From contig NW_022881603.1 in the NCBI RefSeq assembly GCF_003369915.1, forward strand, positions 10,585,249 through 10,649,248: 64,000 bases of DNA, given 5' to 3'. The position numbers were made by a program, and so were the translations under genes. This stretch comes from Drosophila miranda. Lineage: Eukaryota; Arthropoda; Insecta; Diptera; Drosophilidae. Positions 30,670 through 41,068 of the stretch are shown here, piece after piece (positions within the stretch are counted from its first letter, which is position 1; each line of letters begins with the position of its first letter). The notes beneath the pieces were generated by a model. The model ran no database searches. It was not told the origin of the DNA and saw only the letters and a program-made list of their open reading frames with translations.

Positions 30670-32582
30670 TTCACCCCCGTTGGAAGGCAAAGGCTTTCAA
30701 CAGATCCATCCTGAAGGGGCAGAACCTCTATTTTTCCAACGGCCCTCTTGAAGATGCTTGCTTGGGCGCAGCTGGCGGCTACGCTGGGATGATCGTCGAA
30801 CGCAGCAATCGGCGCTTCTTTACGAAGGCGGCTTGTCGTGATTACGTCTTGATCATCGGGAACCTCTGTAATTGTATAGAATGGCAGGAAATTTGGCAAT
30901 GTAGAAATTGTTGAAAGTTGAATTTCATTTAGCGTGGATATGTAGGTTTTTAATATATGGAAAAGTTCGCGCTGCAGTTCCTGATTCTCCGATCGCAGTT
31001 TTTCCACTTGCACCTGGCACTCGAGCAGCTGCTTCCTGCATTGCTGCTCTAAGTTTTGGTACTCCAGCGTTGTGGGTCGAAAATCGTCAATAGAGATGCA
31101 CGAGGAATTTTCAAAAGCGGCTAAAGCTGCACGCTTATTCTCCGAGCTATCAATGCTTCCTGATACTATCCAACCAAGTTTTGTCTCCTGCAATGTTGGC
31201 AATTGGGCTGATAGTCGAATCTGTCCGACGCACATTAAATCGAAGAACAAACCAGAACCTATCAACAGATCGATACGTTGGGGCTTGGAGAAATTAGGAT
31301 CAGCTAGTTTTAGATTATTCGGCATTGGCCAATCCTTTGCGTCTACGCCGAAGTTAGGCTGCATTTCCGTAATTGAGTTGGTGACAATTGCAGCGAAGGA
31401 AGCTCGATAGCTTGCGTCCTGGGATTGTACAACTATATGTACAGACTTGCTCGAAGGTAGAATGGAATCTCCGATTCCAGAGATGTGAACATAAGACGAG
31501 CGATGATCCAACTGCAACTGATCAGCAAGTCTAGATGTTACAAAGTTTGCCTGTGATGCAGAATCCAAAATGGCACGACATGGGATAAGTGCTCCATAAC
31601 GATCTGTTACATGGACGAGGGCAGTAGGTAGCAACACGTTCTGGCTAGGCTGAGATTTCTGGATCGACGGGGGAGGGCTGGAACACCCGCTTGCTAGAAG
31701 CACAGTCGCGGCCTCTTGCTGGATCGATTCCTCAGCCGGTGAAGAGGAAGATGAAGCACCAGTTCCCGATGGAATGTGGAGTAGCGTGTGATGTTTGGCC
31801 TGGCAATGCCTGCAAAGTCCTGACCTGCACCTCTGCAATTCATGGCCTTTGTTGAGGCAGTTCAAACACAAGCGGCTCTTCTTTGCTTCTTTGTATCGTT
31901 CAAACGCAGAGAGATTCAGGAATGCCTGACATCTAGATATGTAATGCTCGGAGGAATTGCAATGGTTACATATGGGGTTAGGATGGTCGTTACTGGAGGT
32001 GATAAGGGTGACAGGTTTGTCTTCTCCCACCTGTTGACTAGGACTTGTTGCCATGGCTGATCCCAAATTCTCCAGCATCCGACATCTCGCTTCCAGAAAT
32101 GAGGCCATGCTTGACCACCGAGGCAATCCTGACGTCGGCAAGTTCTCTTCCCATTTCTCCTTTGTTTTGTGGTCCAGTTTCGTGCCTATGATGAAGATCA
32201 GCAACCCATCGGATATCTCCTGCGGGGTCGACAAGGTCTGAAGTGCACGCAAGTGCGAATTGATTTTGTCGCTGAGCGCGCGCAAGCCGATAGCTGAGCC
32301 CTTCTCCACCCCTTGCAGCCCGAAAATAGCCTTGACGTGTGCCTGAAAATGTAACAGTTTATTATCGAATCGCAACATTAGCAAATTCAACGCCTTGTCG
32401 TAATTCTCCTCAGAAAGTTCCAAGGAACGAATCGTATCCAGCGCAGCACCATCTAGACATCCACGAAGATATTGGAATTTTTCGATGATTGGTATACGAT
32501 GGTCTTTGTGCACCATTGTCGAGAACATCGAGTGGAATTCTGGCCAATCCATGTAGTTCCCCCCGAATCGCGGAAGCTGCAA
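30621..32582 (-). CDS. BEL element gag-protease fused to C-terminal tail
   Basis: A 653-codon frame. The start (QLPRFGGNYMDWPEFHSMF) and the region to residue ~165 match the DUF1759-type gag of BEL elements. Three Cys/His knuckles follow (CNHCNSSEHYISRC, CLNCLNKGHELQRC, CRHCQAKHHTLLH). A DUF1758-type aspartic protease begins with ILDSASQANFVTSRLADQL and ends with LGWIVSGSI. At about 31080 it switches to a coiled coil (LLECQVQVEKLRSENQEL), and the frame ends inside the 3' LTR. The missing polymerase shows an in-frame internal deletion. The N-terminus of gag is in another frame (32410-32907). Confidence 0.82.
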   Translation of the reverse strand: MQLPRFGGNYMDWPEFHSMFSTMVHKDHRIPIIEKFQYLRGCLDGAALDTIRSLELSEENYDKALNLLMLRFDNKLLHFQAHVKAIFGLQGVEKGSAIGLRALSDKINSHLRALQTLSTPQEISDGLLIFIIGTKLDHKTKEKWEENLPTSGLPRWSSMASFLEARCRMLENLGSAMATSPSQQVGEDKPVTLITSSNDHPNPICNHCNSSEHYISRCQAFLNLSAFERYKEAKKSRLCLNCLNKGHELQRCRSGLCRHCQAKHHTLLHIPSGTGASSSSSPAEESIQQEAATVLLASGCSSPPPSIQKSQPSQNVLLPTALVHVTDRYGALIPCRAILDSASQANFVTSRLADQLQLDHRSSYVHISGIGDSILPSSKSVHIVVQSQDASYRASFAAIVTNSITEMQPNFGVDAKDWPMPNNLKLADPNFSKPQRIDLLIGSGLFFDLMCVGQIRLSAQLPTLQETKLGWIVSGSIDSSENKRAALAAFENSSCISIDDFRPTTLEYQNLEQQCRKQLLECQVQVEKLRSENQELQRELFHILKTYISTLNEIQLSTISTLPNFLPFYTITEVPDDQDVITTSRLRKEAPIAAFDDHPSVAASCAQASIFKRAVGKIEVLPLQDGSVESLCLPTGVNIRSRTQPISCLPNST

Positions 32583-32907
32583 CTCGAGCAGCCATCAACT
32601 CCCGCGACAGCCTGGACCTAACCTTGACATAAACATTCGAAAAGTCCAGCCGGGCATCATGGGCTAACTGCAGGAAATCCAGCCTTTCAAGGCTCGTTTG
32701 AGCGGCATCGAAATCCGCATTCATTCGCTCGATTTGCTCTAAGCGAGCTTGAAGTTCTGCCTCATCTAACTCGGCAAGCTCTTCCTTGGTAAGAAAGCGA
32801 TCCATGGCCTTTAGTTGGCGCGCGATGGACTCGGCCTTGTGCTTGTAGAAATCTACATCACTCGGCATTGCTGCGTTCGCGACATTGGTAGGCTCAGGTG
32901 CTGCCAT
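32410..32907 (-). pseudogene. BEL element gag N-terminus
   Basis: A 165-codon frame starting MAAPEPTNVANAAMPSDVDF, then a helical, Glu/Leu/Arg-rich region (LTKEELAELDEAELQARLEQ). This is the expected N-terminal coiled coil of BEL gag. It is separated from the rest by a frameshift at about 32580. Confidence 0.65.
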
Positions 32908-33256
32908 GTTGAGGTTTTAAAAGAGTCTCTCAGCACGACCGAAAAAGACACCCTGTATACGTATAAACGTGGGAACCGAAAGCAAAGGGATTACAGCTAA
33001 TGCCTTTAGCTGTGCGGCTGTGCGAGCTGTCCGATTCCGCTTTGTACTCCGCTTGTGTGTATTAGTGAGTTCGCTGCACTGCCTACCGCACTGCACTGAC
33101 CGAATTGTCGCGACAGAGAAATTAATAGCCAGCAATGCGTGTATGTAGGTGTATGTAAGTGTGTTTTAGCACCGAATTGTGCTTAACCGCCGAAAATTTG
33201 CTAGGGCTAACGAATGTCGATCGCGAATAAATATTAATTGACACTGCAACTCAGAG

Positions 33257-33274
33257 ATCACGTCGGGGTCACCA
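33257..33274 (-). other. BEL element primer binding site
   Basis: Minus-strand TGGTGACCCCGACGTGAT, starting 7 nt after the 5' LTR. The primer tRNA was not identified. Confidence 0.6.
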
Positions 33275-33281
33275 AATTTTA

Positions 33282-33653
33282 TGTGGAGATAATGTTTTTT
33301 ATCCCCAATCGGCCGACTAATTATTTCGAATTAAACAAAACTCGGCGCAGAAATAAAATTACGATATGTTCTTTAATGCGTGACATCCAAATTGCAAGTG
33401 TGGCTTGCCTGCCCTTTACATTGCCGCTCCGATCGCTAAGCGCAGCTTCGCTCGGCCGACGTCGGTAGGCAGACGCAAAGCGGAGATAGCGAAGAGCGAG
33501 CTGGCAGAGAGCGTTTAGCAGGGCAAGCAAGCGCAAAGCTTTAACAAACAACTGAGTGACATAGACATAAGTAACAAACAAAATAAGCGGCTGAGGGCCA
33601 AGAATTAGGTGCTATTTGGCAAGCAGCTAATCGGCTGGGTTCTGCTCCGAACA
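33282..33653 (-). repeat. BEL element 5' LTR
   Basis: 372 bp starting (minus) TGTTCGGAGCAG and ending ATCTCCACA; matches 30298-30669. Confidence 0.9.
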
Positions 33654-34168
33654 CGTATCTTTAAAAATGTGGATGCCACAGATTTTCGTCCTTTGTGGGG
33701 GCGGAAGTGGGCGGGGCGAAGGTTTGAAATATTTTTGTAGCAGTGACATATCACAGAAGTCTGGATCCAAAACATCGTTGCTCTAGCTCTTATAGTCTGT
33801 GAGCACTAGGCGCTGAAGGGGACGGACGGACGGACGGACGGACGGACGGACGGACGGACGGACGGACGGACGGACAGACGGACAGACAGACAGGGCTCAA
33901 TCGACTCGGCTATTGATGCTGATCAAGAATATATATACTTTATGGGGTCGGAAACGATTCCTTCTGGACGTTACACACATCCACTTTTACCACAAATCTA
34001 ATATACCCCAATACTCATTTTGAGTAGCGGGTATAAAAAGCATAGCTTCCAGTTCGTTATCACTGTATACGCATGTGTTAAACTCTTCGCGTAAATCCAC
34101 AACAACAAGGCACTATCAATTATCACCCTGAACTAGGAGTCGATCGCCGATCGTCTCTCTACCGGTGG

Positions 34169-34207
34169 TATATAAACGTTAACCCCAGTCGAGGTGCATC
34201 ATTCAGT
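34169..34207 (+). promoter_or_regulatory. Core promoter: TATA box and initiator
   Basis: TATATAAA at 34169-34176, with the insect initiator TTCAGT at 34202-34207 about 33 nt downstream. This is correct spacing for the gene whose ATG is at 34302, giving a ~97-nt 5' UTR. Confidence 0.7.
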
Positions 34208-34301
34208 ATTCAGTTCTGCAGCAACAGTGTTCCAGTGACATACAAAAGCCCAAAGGATATAAGCTTGTTATCTACACACACAACACATCTATTCTATCAT
34301 C

Positions 34302-35874
34302 ATGCAGAAGAATACAATTTGGAATGCGGCTGTGCTGCTTGTGCTCTACCTCACCCTAGTCTTCTGCGAGGAAACAGAGGAAAGCGCTGATCCTCCGGCC
34401 GCCTAGGATAACCAAACGGAGAGCTGGGAGAATCTAGGCCGGGAACTGATGGAATTCGAGGGACGCACCCGTCGGCATCGTCACCACATGTTTTGGTGTA
34501 AGTAGAGCTCGGTTATGGTTATCCAATCGAGAGATCCAGATGTGTTCAGCGGATCATGTATACAAAAATGAGCACTAACAATTTACAATTCTGATCACTT
34601 GGGATCATCAGCATAATAATAATCGGGAGTGTACACACGCCACTGCCAATTTGACACTTTCCTTGGAAAGTTTCTCCCCCTCCCAAACCAGACGCATCTT
34701 TCCCAATTGGACGATCACGAAACGTTCCGTTCATTTAACACTTTTCACTTTCAATCGGATTGTCGTAGATCACGTTCCCCCTCGCTCTTATTCAGTTGTA
34801 GAACTTCTGGTAAAAGTTTTCCTGCCATGATGCAACGAGAAATTATTTAATCTTGATTGATCCCGCTTCTTCCAGACCGCCATCTCTGGCCCTTGGCCAT
34901 TGCTTACTTTAACAAGGTGAAAGTGGTGATCGTTTCGTTCTTCGTTGGAAGCGCTATTTACTTGGGTCTGCGCTACTTCTGGCCCCATGCCAAATGCAAC
35001 CAGGAGATCATCCTGGATCATCCGTGAGTTGTGTAGTCCAATTTTAAACTAATAATCATTTCCATGATTCCTTGATTTAGTCCTGCGTCGTACAGTCATC
35101 ACGATCACATTCCCTACTCCCTCGATCACAATCATTCGGAGCACTACGATGCGCCGACATCCTTTGACTCCAGCTCTGGATCTAGCTTTGAACCATACTC
35201 CGGTTACAGCAGCTATGCCGCCTCGGACATAGTCTCTGATGTCCATGGCGACTCTCATAGTGACGCTCCGACGGCTCCTTCCGATCTGCATCGTCGTGGT
35301 AAGCGCAGTGCTGCTGAGCAGCCGGAAATTGATATTGAGGATGATGACCAGGAACAAGAAGAGGTAGAAATTGTGGACGAGGAGATTTCCGAGAGTGTGG
35401 CCCGTCAAATGTCCGCTGAAGAGCAGTGAGTATAACAGTTGAGGAGATGCCTTATGAAATGAAATTAAACTTGGTAAACTCTCGATTAGGATTGCGGACT
35501 TCATGTTCGCCTTCTTGGGCCTCGACTCCAAGGCCTGTCGCCGTCGCTTCGTCTGCGAAATGGAGTTCCGATCAAAGCTGAACCCCTTGACCAGCATGGC
35601 CTTCCGCATTGTGGGACGCGGCTTTTTCGAGAAGTATACCAATTCGCGCCATCCCGACGCCAGGGCCAACAGCTTCAGCGAATGCGCGGCCGTGAATCCC
35701 GAGTGCATATTCGTCGAGACTGGCGAGCCTTCAGAAGCCGAGGGCCAGCAGGAAGAGGAGCAGGCGGCCACCGAGGAGCCCAGCAGCTTGGACTCCCAGA
35801 ACGAGATCAACCTGCAGGCTGAGCGGCAAAATGGCAAGCTGCGCAACCGCCGCGGCGAGGGGAGACACGCTTAA
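34302..35874 (+). pseudogene. Four-exon gene for a secreted or membrane protein of unknown function, nonsense codon in exon 1
   Basis: Exons 34302-34497, 34876-35023, 35081-35425 and 35490-35874, all with GT-AG borders and matching phases (1, 2, 2), total 357 codons. Exon 1 encodes a signal-like start (NTIWNAAVLLVLYLTLVFC). Exon 2 has a hydrophobic span VKVVIVSFFVGSAIYLGLRY. Exon 3 is acidic and Ser/His-rich with a possible RRGKRS cleavage site. Exon 4 has a compact Cys domain (LDSKACRRRFVCEMEF, then FSECAAVNPECIF) reminiscent of insect-only DM4/12-like domains, which is not a firm match. Codon 35 is TAG (34404-34406); everything else is open and spliceable. I do not recognise the gene. A sequencing error or a real early knockout are both possible. 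Confidence 0.75.
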
Positions 35875-36738
35875 ATAGAATCAAACACGCGTAAAATGAT
35901 TTATCGCATTTATGGCCAAGTCGCCGAGCGTCTGGCCGCTCGACTCTGACTTGCATACGGAATGGCGAACAGTGAACGCCTGGCCCGGCAGGGGCGTATA
36001 CACGCGACATGGCTAATATGAAAATCAAAGTTGTCAGGCCCATAACTTGAATGGCATCGCAAATACGAGAGCAATGTGCAAAAAGCCATGCGAAACCCAA
36101 AAATCAGCACCGAAATTATGGCGGCCTGTCGCTTTCGTTGTCGCTTGGATGTTGTCGAGTGTCGTGTCGACCAACTGCCTGGGCCGTGCCGGCACGGCTG
36201 CTGCTGAGTGCGCGAATTCTTGTTTAACCCACAAAATCATATCTACATACATATGTATGTATGTAAGCATATATTTATGTACATATGTACAAATGTATAT
36301 GGTATATAAATCATAAAAAAATAAATGTCGGGGGACGGGGGATCTCAACACAATTGCGTAGCACTTAATACTGCCACTGCAGCGCCTTTTGTCGCCAATT
36401 TGTTCGGCCAGCCCACGTCCATTTGGACATTAATTAGATTTTGCTGTTATTGTCCAATAGCTGAAATATGTTTTGGATAAGATATTAGGATACGATACTA
36501 ATTGAGGGCCTTGCAAATGCCGAAAGCGAAAGTGGATCTACTCATTTTACAATACAATACGAACAGCGGTTTCGATTCACATTTTCTAATCAAAGGTCAA
36601 TTACTAACCAGCCCAGAAAAGTTGCGATTTCTGGCGGCATTCAAGCACCGCATAAATCTTGATTCTGCTGATATCCTCCTGATAACCCTCCATGGAATAA
36701 AACTTTTTACAAAAATAAGCTTACAAATTGTTGATGTT
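35875..36738. other. Intergenic, no gene seen
   Basis: 3' flank of the four-exon gene. It contains a TATG/CATA-rich stretch (36241-36300) and AATAAA at about 36320. One 85-codon plus frame (36502 onward) runs into the DINE and shows no domain, so it is not called. Confidence 0.6.
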
Positions 36739-37862
36739 TATACCCGATACTCAAAATGAGTATTGGGGTATATTAGATTTGTGGTAAAAGTGGATGTGTG
36801 TAACGTCCAGAAGGAATCGTTTCCGACCCCATAAAGTATATATATTCTCGATCAGCATCAATAGCCGAGTCGATTGGGCCCTGTCTGTCTGTCTGTCTGT
36901 CCGTCTGTCCGTCTGTCCGTCCGTCCGTCTGTCCGTCCCCTTCAGCGCCTAGTGCTCAAAGACTATAAGAGCTAGAGCAACGATGTTTTGGATCCAGACT
37001 TCTGTGATATGTCACTGCTACAAAAATATTTCAAAACTTCGCCCCGCCCACTTCCGCCCACACAAAGGACGAAAATCTGTGGCATCCACAATTTTAAAGA
37101 TATGAGAAAACCAAAAACGTAGAATTGTAGAGAATGACCATATCTTTAGGACTGCGGAATCTTAATTTGATCGTATTATTATTATAGCCAGCATCAAGAA
37201 AACAATTTCATTTTTTCTCGCCCTGTCTCTCTCTAACACACACGTAGCATAGGCGGCTTTGCTTAGAGTAAAACATTAGCGCCTAGATCTCAGAGACTAT
37301 AAAAGCTAGAGCAACCAAATTTGGTATCCACACTCCTAATATATCGGACCGAGACGAGTTTGTTTCAAAATTTCGCCACACCCCCTTCCGCCCCGCAAAG
37401 GACGAAAATCTGGGGATATTCAAAAATCTCAGAAACTATTAAGACTAGAGTAACCAAATTTGGTATCCGCACTTCTGTTAGATTTTACTATAAAACGTGT
37501 ATCTCAAAATTTCGCCCTACCCCCTTCCGCCCACACAAAGGACGAAAACCTGTTGCATCCACAATATTGCACATTCGAGAAAACTAAAAACGCAGAATCA
37601 TAGATAACGACCATATCTATCAGATTGCTGAATCTGGACCAGATCAGATAATTTTTATAGCCAAAAGGAACAAATCAATTTGCACTGGCTACGCAGCGCC
37701 CGACGTCACGCTCAGGCTGATTTTCTGTCTCTCTCGCACGCACTCTTTGTCGTGTCGTTCAATATTAGCGGCGTCTGCCGGAGGAGAGCCATACTGACTA
37801 AGTATCGGGTATAACTGTAGAGTTGCGGTGTCCGCAGCAACTCACAACGTTCCCCCTCGTTT
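36739..37862 (+). mobile_element. DINE-1/ISY-type Helitron copy 4
   Basis: Full-length copy with start TATACCCGATACTC, GTCT/GTCC run 36882-36937, two GGTATCC repeats, 3' hairpin at about 37820-37843 and CCCCCTCGTT end. Confidence 0.9.
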
Positions 37863-37989
37863 TTTTTTTAATATCTTTTCTATATTATAACGAATTAATG
37901 GATTTTCCGTAGACAAAGCTATAATCAGAATGGTGATTAAAAGTATAGGAGATTAGGAGTATACCATCGTCATACTCCTGCTATTGTTT

Positions 37990-38386
37990 CGTTTTCTTTT
38001 TGTGGCACTGACTATGATAGTGAAAGAAAGAACCTTTTAGCCTTTTAGCATCAGCAGATCTGCTTGCTAGCATCCGCCTAGATCCTACAGGCTGAGCACA
38101 GGCCCACACCCGGCCGGAGCAGAATAATCCTCTGCATTTAACCACCTGACCCATGAAGCCTGCGCAATCGAATCTGCTGCACTGAGTAAGAATTGACCCC
38201 AGTAACCGACTTGATGTTGACCACAGCATCTTGCAGTCTTTTGTCGATGCCATCTTCCACCCTAGCAATGTCCATTTGCGGAGTCTGACTGTCTGAGTGG
38301 AGATACGCAGCCGGCACACCCATCGCTCGATGGGCCAAAACGGTAATTTGGAACTCCGAGATAGGCCTCCAAGCCGTCAATATCAT
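37990..38386 (-). pseudogene. Unrecognised gene fragment, one frameshift
   Basis: Two overlapping minus frames read as one protein-like sequence if one base is restored near 38185. The first part has FQITVLAHRAMGVPAAYLHS and DIARVEDGIDKRLQDAVVNI. The second has a regular Cys pattern (CSRFDCAGFMGQVVKC, GLFCSGRVWAC). The composition and the sudden frame switch look like a decayed exon rather than chance. No family was recognised. It ends at the inversion zone described for PIG-N copy B. Confidence 0.45.
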
Positions 38387-38399
38387 TTTAATATTTGCA

Positions 38400-38605
38400 G
38401 ATCACATCGCAGGATAACCGCGAACACTGCATGACCTTACAGGTGTATGGACGAGGCGCCTTTTATGCTGTGCCTGCTGATCAGTGGAGTCCGACAAACT
38501 TTGAGCCCGAATAAGTGGCTCGCACCGAATACTCATATACTAAGGATGGTTCAACCAGCGCCTATGCCGCATACCCCGAAAAATAATGTTCGCTGGCCTA
38601 TCACG
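38400..38605 (+). pseudogene. Unrecognised exon fragment fused to PIG-N piece
   Basis: After an acceptor-like ATATTTGCAG the plus strand reads DNREHCMTLQVYGRGAFYA, PADQWSPTNFEPE, a stop, then VARTEYSYTKDGSTSAYAAYPE and another stop. The composition is protein-like with one reading frame kept across two stops, suggesting a decayed exon. Overlapping it in another frame is the start of a 281-codon open frame (38447-39292) that continues into PIG-N sequence. Confidence 0.4.
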
Positions 38606-38609
38606 CTAT

Positions 38610-39243
38610 CAGAGCTAACTCTGAAGGGAATTGACTACTATCACGGGTACTATCGCAATTGCTTACTGCTAAGCACTACGGCCACCTTCATTGGTTGGAT
38701 ATTCTACCTGTATCGATTGCTGTCCAGGAACACGGCGGGGAAACTCCAGATAATGCTTGAAAAGCAAGAAAAAGTATGCAGAAAACCATTGGATGTTTCC
38801 ATGTTCTTGTTGCTATTCTTCCTCGTGTCGCAGCGAGCGCCGATCGCAATTGCATTCTATTTGTTGCTCCCGATGCCTGTATGGATGATGGCATTGAAGC
38901 CCAAAGCGTGTGGATCCACGTCAGCATCGGTTCCCAGCAGTCAGCCTGGAGTAACTGCCCGGATGACTTCAGCGTCGCAACTGTTGTTGATTATTGTATG
39001 CGCTGAGCTGATGGTGTTTACCTTCTTTGAGCGACGTCAGATCTCGCTGTGTTTCGTAGCCTTTGGGTTTTATAACAATTGGAGAAACTTCGTGCCTAAC
39101 TCCCGGGAGTTCTACACCTGGCTGGCGCTGGTCATTATCTTTGCCTGTTTCCCCCTTCTGCCTCCGTCAGTGGGTTACAAGAACTGGTATCTAGTTCTAG
39201 CTGGCATTGTGCTCATAGTCGTGAATGCTTTGTGGTGCAAGGC
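38610..39243 (+). pseudogene. PIG-N: PIG-N copy B, C-terminal part, inverted
   Basis: Plus-strand sequence coding LTLKGIDYYHGYYRNCLLLS through several transmembrane helices (SMFLLLFFLVSQRAPIAIAF, LLLIIVCAELMVFTFF, FYTWLALVIIFACFPLLP), about 95% like copies A and C. It keeps 8 bp (GCCCGGAT region, ~38958) that both A and C have lost, so the membrane domain is still in one frame here. Homology stops at about 39243 after LWCK, so the last helices are gone. Its 5' neighbour, the catalytic half, is at 42150-43440 on the other strand, so an inversion has split the gene. The 281-codon chimeric frame 38447-39292 spans it. Confidence 0.88.
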
Positions 39244-40113
39244 TGTGTCAGGAGAGGAAACACACAAAAGGCAAAGGCAAAGTAAAAGATAAGATATGGC
39301 GGAGACAGAGACACGCCAGACATTGTGGCGACATTGGCGATTTTCAATACGGAGGCGGCGGCGGCGCTGCACGCCACCAGACCGATCCTCTCTCTCACAC
39401 ACACATGCATACACATGTACATTCATATGCGGCAGCGGTACGGCAGGTCTCTCTCTCTCTCTCTCTTGCTCTCTTTGTGGCTAGTTTAGGCCTCAGCAGT
39501 ATCGTATCGGCCGGCCCGCCTATATTCTGCTTCGGCGACTGCGTCGGCAACGGTGGCTACTCTACTCCTCAACAGCTTGGTGGATTGGATGCCAGTCGCA
39601 GTCGACAGAAAACTTTGCGACCGTTTGGTTGGTTGGTTTTGGTTCTTCAGTTCGTTTTTTGATTATTTTCGGACGGTTTTTGAAATTTCACGAAACAACG
39701 GCAAAATCATACATATAAAGCAGAAATCCATTATATAAACAAGATCTACAAAACCTTAATGCACGTACACACATGCACACGTGCAATACATATGTACATA
39801 TATGTTCACGTATGTAGGTGTAGAAACAGTTACTATAAATAGCCAACGGAAATCGATAAATAAATAAAGCACTAAAGTAAAAGTTCTATCTCCTCCTCCG
39901 CACCATACACAATACACCCACACACCCACAACAAGAAAAGAAATTCTAATTGCGACTTTGCAAAAAAAAGTTTGACGGTGAAATAAATGCATACTTGAAT
40001 ATTTGAGTATAATGCCGATCTTCATTCATTTTTGGCTCTAACTGTGAACACGAACACACAAACACTTTGCCGCAAAAAAAAGAGCTAAAACAATTAAAAT
40101 TGCTTGCACTGAG
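39244..40113 (+). promoter_or_regulatory. Probable promoter / 5' UTR region of the gene starting at 40114
   Basis: Non-coding. It contains a GAGA-type CT run (39451-39472), a CACACA stretch (39399-39420) and an initiator-like TCAGTT at 39647-39652, followed by AT-rich and CA-rich sequence up to the ATG at 40114. The transcription start is a guess. No gene on either strand. Confidence 0.35.
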
Positions 40114-40212
40114 ATGTTTGCGCGATGTTTATTCCTGACCTTGTTCGTGGCGGTCATGGCGGCGGCCGGCAAGAGTGACGATCAGTCCAAGGAGCGGCGA
40201 CTGGAGCAGACA
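40114..40212 (+). CDS. First coding exon of an unrecognised secreted protein
   Basis: 33 codons, MFARCLFLTLFVAVMAAAGK then a charged DDQSKERRLEQT, ending at a good donor (GTAAGT). The first ~19 residues are a textbook signal peptide. A 104-bp intron ends at TTCCAG (40316). The next exon from 40317 would read VLKVPLRLGLSKRQTKKK in phase 0, but the neighbouring frame (SASSAGLVQKADKEEAATDA) looks equally protein-like, so the gene may carry an indel. Downstream exons cannot be followed past about 40430. Copy state and function unknown. Confidence 0.5.
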
Positions 40213-40429
40213 GTAAGTGTTTAATAAAAAGATAAAACATAACAGGCACAATGTTACAAATGTTACTACAAATGATCAGCACTTCGTAATCCCAAGAAAA
40301 CACTTGAATATTCCAGGTATTAAAAGTGCCTCTTCGGCTGGGCTTGTCCAAAAGGCAGACAAAGAAGAAGCTGCCACCGATGCTGCTGCTGCTTCCATCT
40401 TCAACTACAGCTTGTGACTTCTACCACTT

Positions 40430-41068
40430 CTACCTAACCTGCTGCCGCCGCGCTGTCTGCCAACTTCGTCTTGGCCGGGAGTTTGCCGGACCAGGTCCGA
40501 CCCGCCCCGCCCCGCACCCCCACCTCTTCTGTGTCTCTCCATCATTTTTGTTTTTGTTTCATATGCCCGACGTACGAACGAGTTTCGTTTCGTGTGGCTC
40601 GTTCAGCGAAAAGCCAGAGGAGAACAAAAGAGAACAGAAAACGGTCAGAAGCGTTTTCGAATTGGAGTTGCTGTTGGTGTTGGCCAGACCCAGGCCCAGA
40701 CCCAGGCAGAGCAGAGGTTTCTTTTTGCCAATGCCACTAAGCTGCCTGATGATGACAAAGTGTGAAGAAGTATTTAAAGTGTTATTCTTGCCGTTGGGAT
40801 CCCTTTTCACATCGCTCCTCATACGAGCACTCGGTGCTCTTCGTCTCCTTCTCCCGCTCGGCGAGCTTGAGAATTGTCAGTCAATAATTTTGTAGTTATC
40901 TCGGTAACAATCCTTGAGCTGTCTCCATTTATAATTTGTGGCCCTGTGCGAGAGACAGGGTGCCCCGGCCGTGGCATCAACAGCAGCCCAAGCGCAGCCC
41001 AGTGGCATAGGACACAGTGACTTGGATTCCCAATCCAGGCACGTTTTTGGGATAACGCCCTATTTATA
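40430..41068. other. Non-coding or decayed stretch between exon fragment and DINE
   Basis: GC-rich and Pro/Arg-coding by composition, with CCCGCCCCGCCCC and CCCAGGCCCAGACCCAGGC repeats. Frames of 60-190 codons on both strands have no recognisable domain. It could hold remnants of the gene starting at 40114. Confidence 0.4.

Larger units (their letters stand above)
30298..33653 (-). mobile_element. BEL/Pao LTR retrotransposon, internally deleted, 3.4 kb
   Basis: Minus-strand element with 372-bp LTRs, a primer site, a gag-protease frame and CGTAT target duplications. The reverse transcriptase, RNase H and integrase are missing: the protease-side sequence jumps directly to a coiled-coil tail. 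At 3.4 kb it is about half the usual BEL length, so it is a deletion derivative that would need helper proteins. The LTRs differ at about three positions, consistent with recent insertion. Confidence 0.88.
20164..34036 (-). mobile_element. DINE-1/ISY-type Helitron copy 3, split by two LTR elements
   Basis: On the minus strand the element runs from 34036 to 20164. The pieces are 33654-34036 (start, GGAC runs), a 38-bp piece at 30256-30297, and 20164-20839 (GA-rich block and 3' hairpin). The gaps are a BEL/Pao element (30298-33653) and a gypsy element (20840-30255), each with target duplications made of DINE sequence. Removing both restores a ~1.1-kb DINE. Confidence 0.9.

Noticed and set aside
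36502..36759. 85-codon plus frame before DINE copy 4
   Set aside because: Ends inside the DINE, has no domain and no splice or promoter context; could be chance.
39647..39676. Initiator plus DPE pair
   Set aside because: The GGACGG motif is at about +23 rather than +28 from the initiator A, so the pairing is not convincing.
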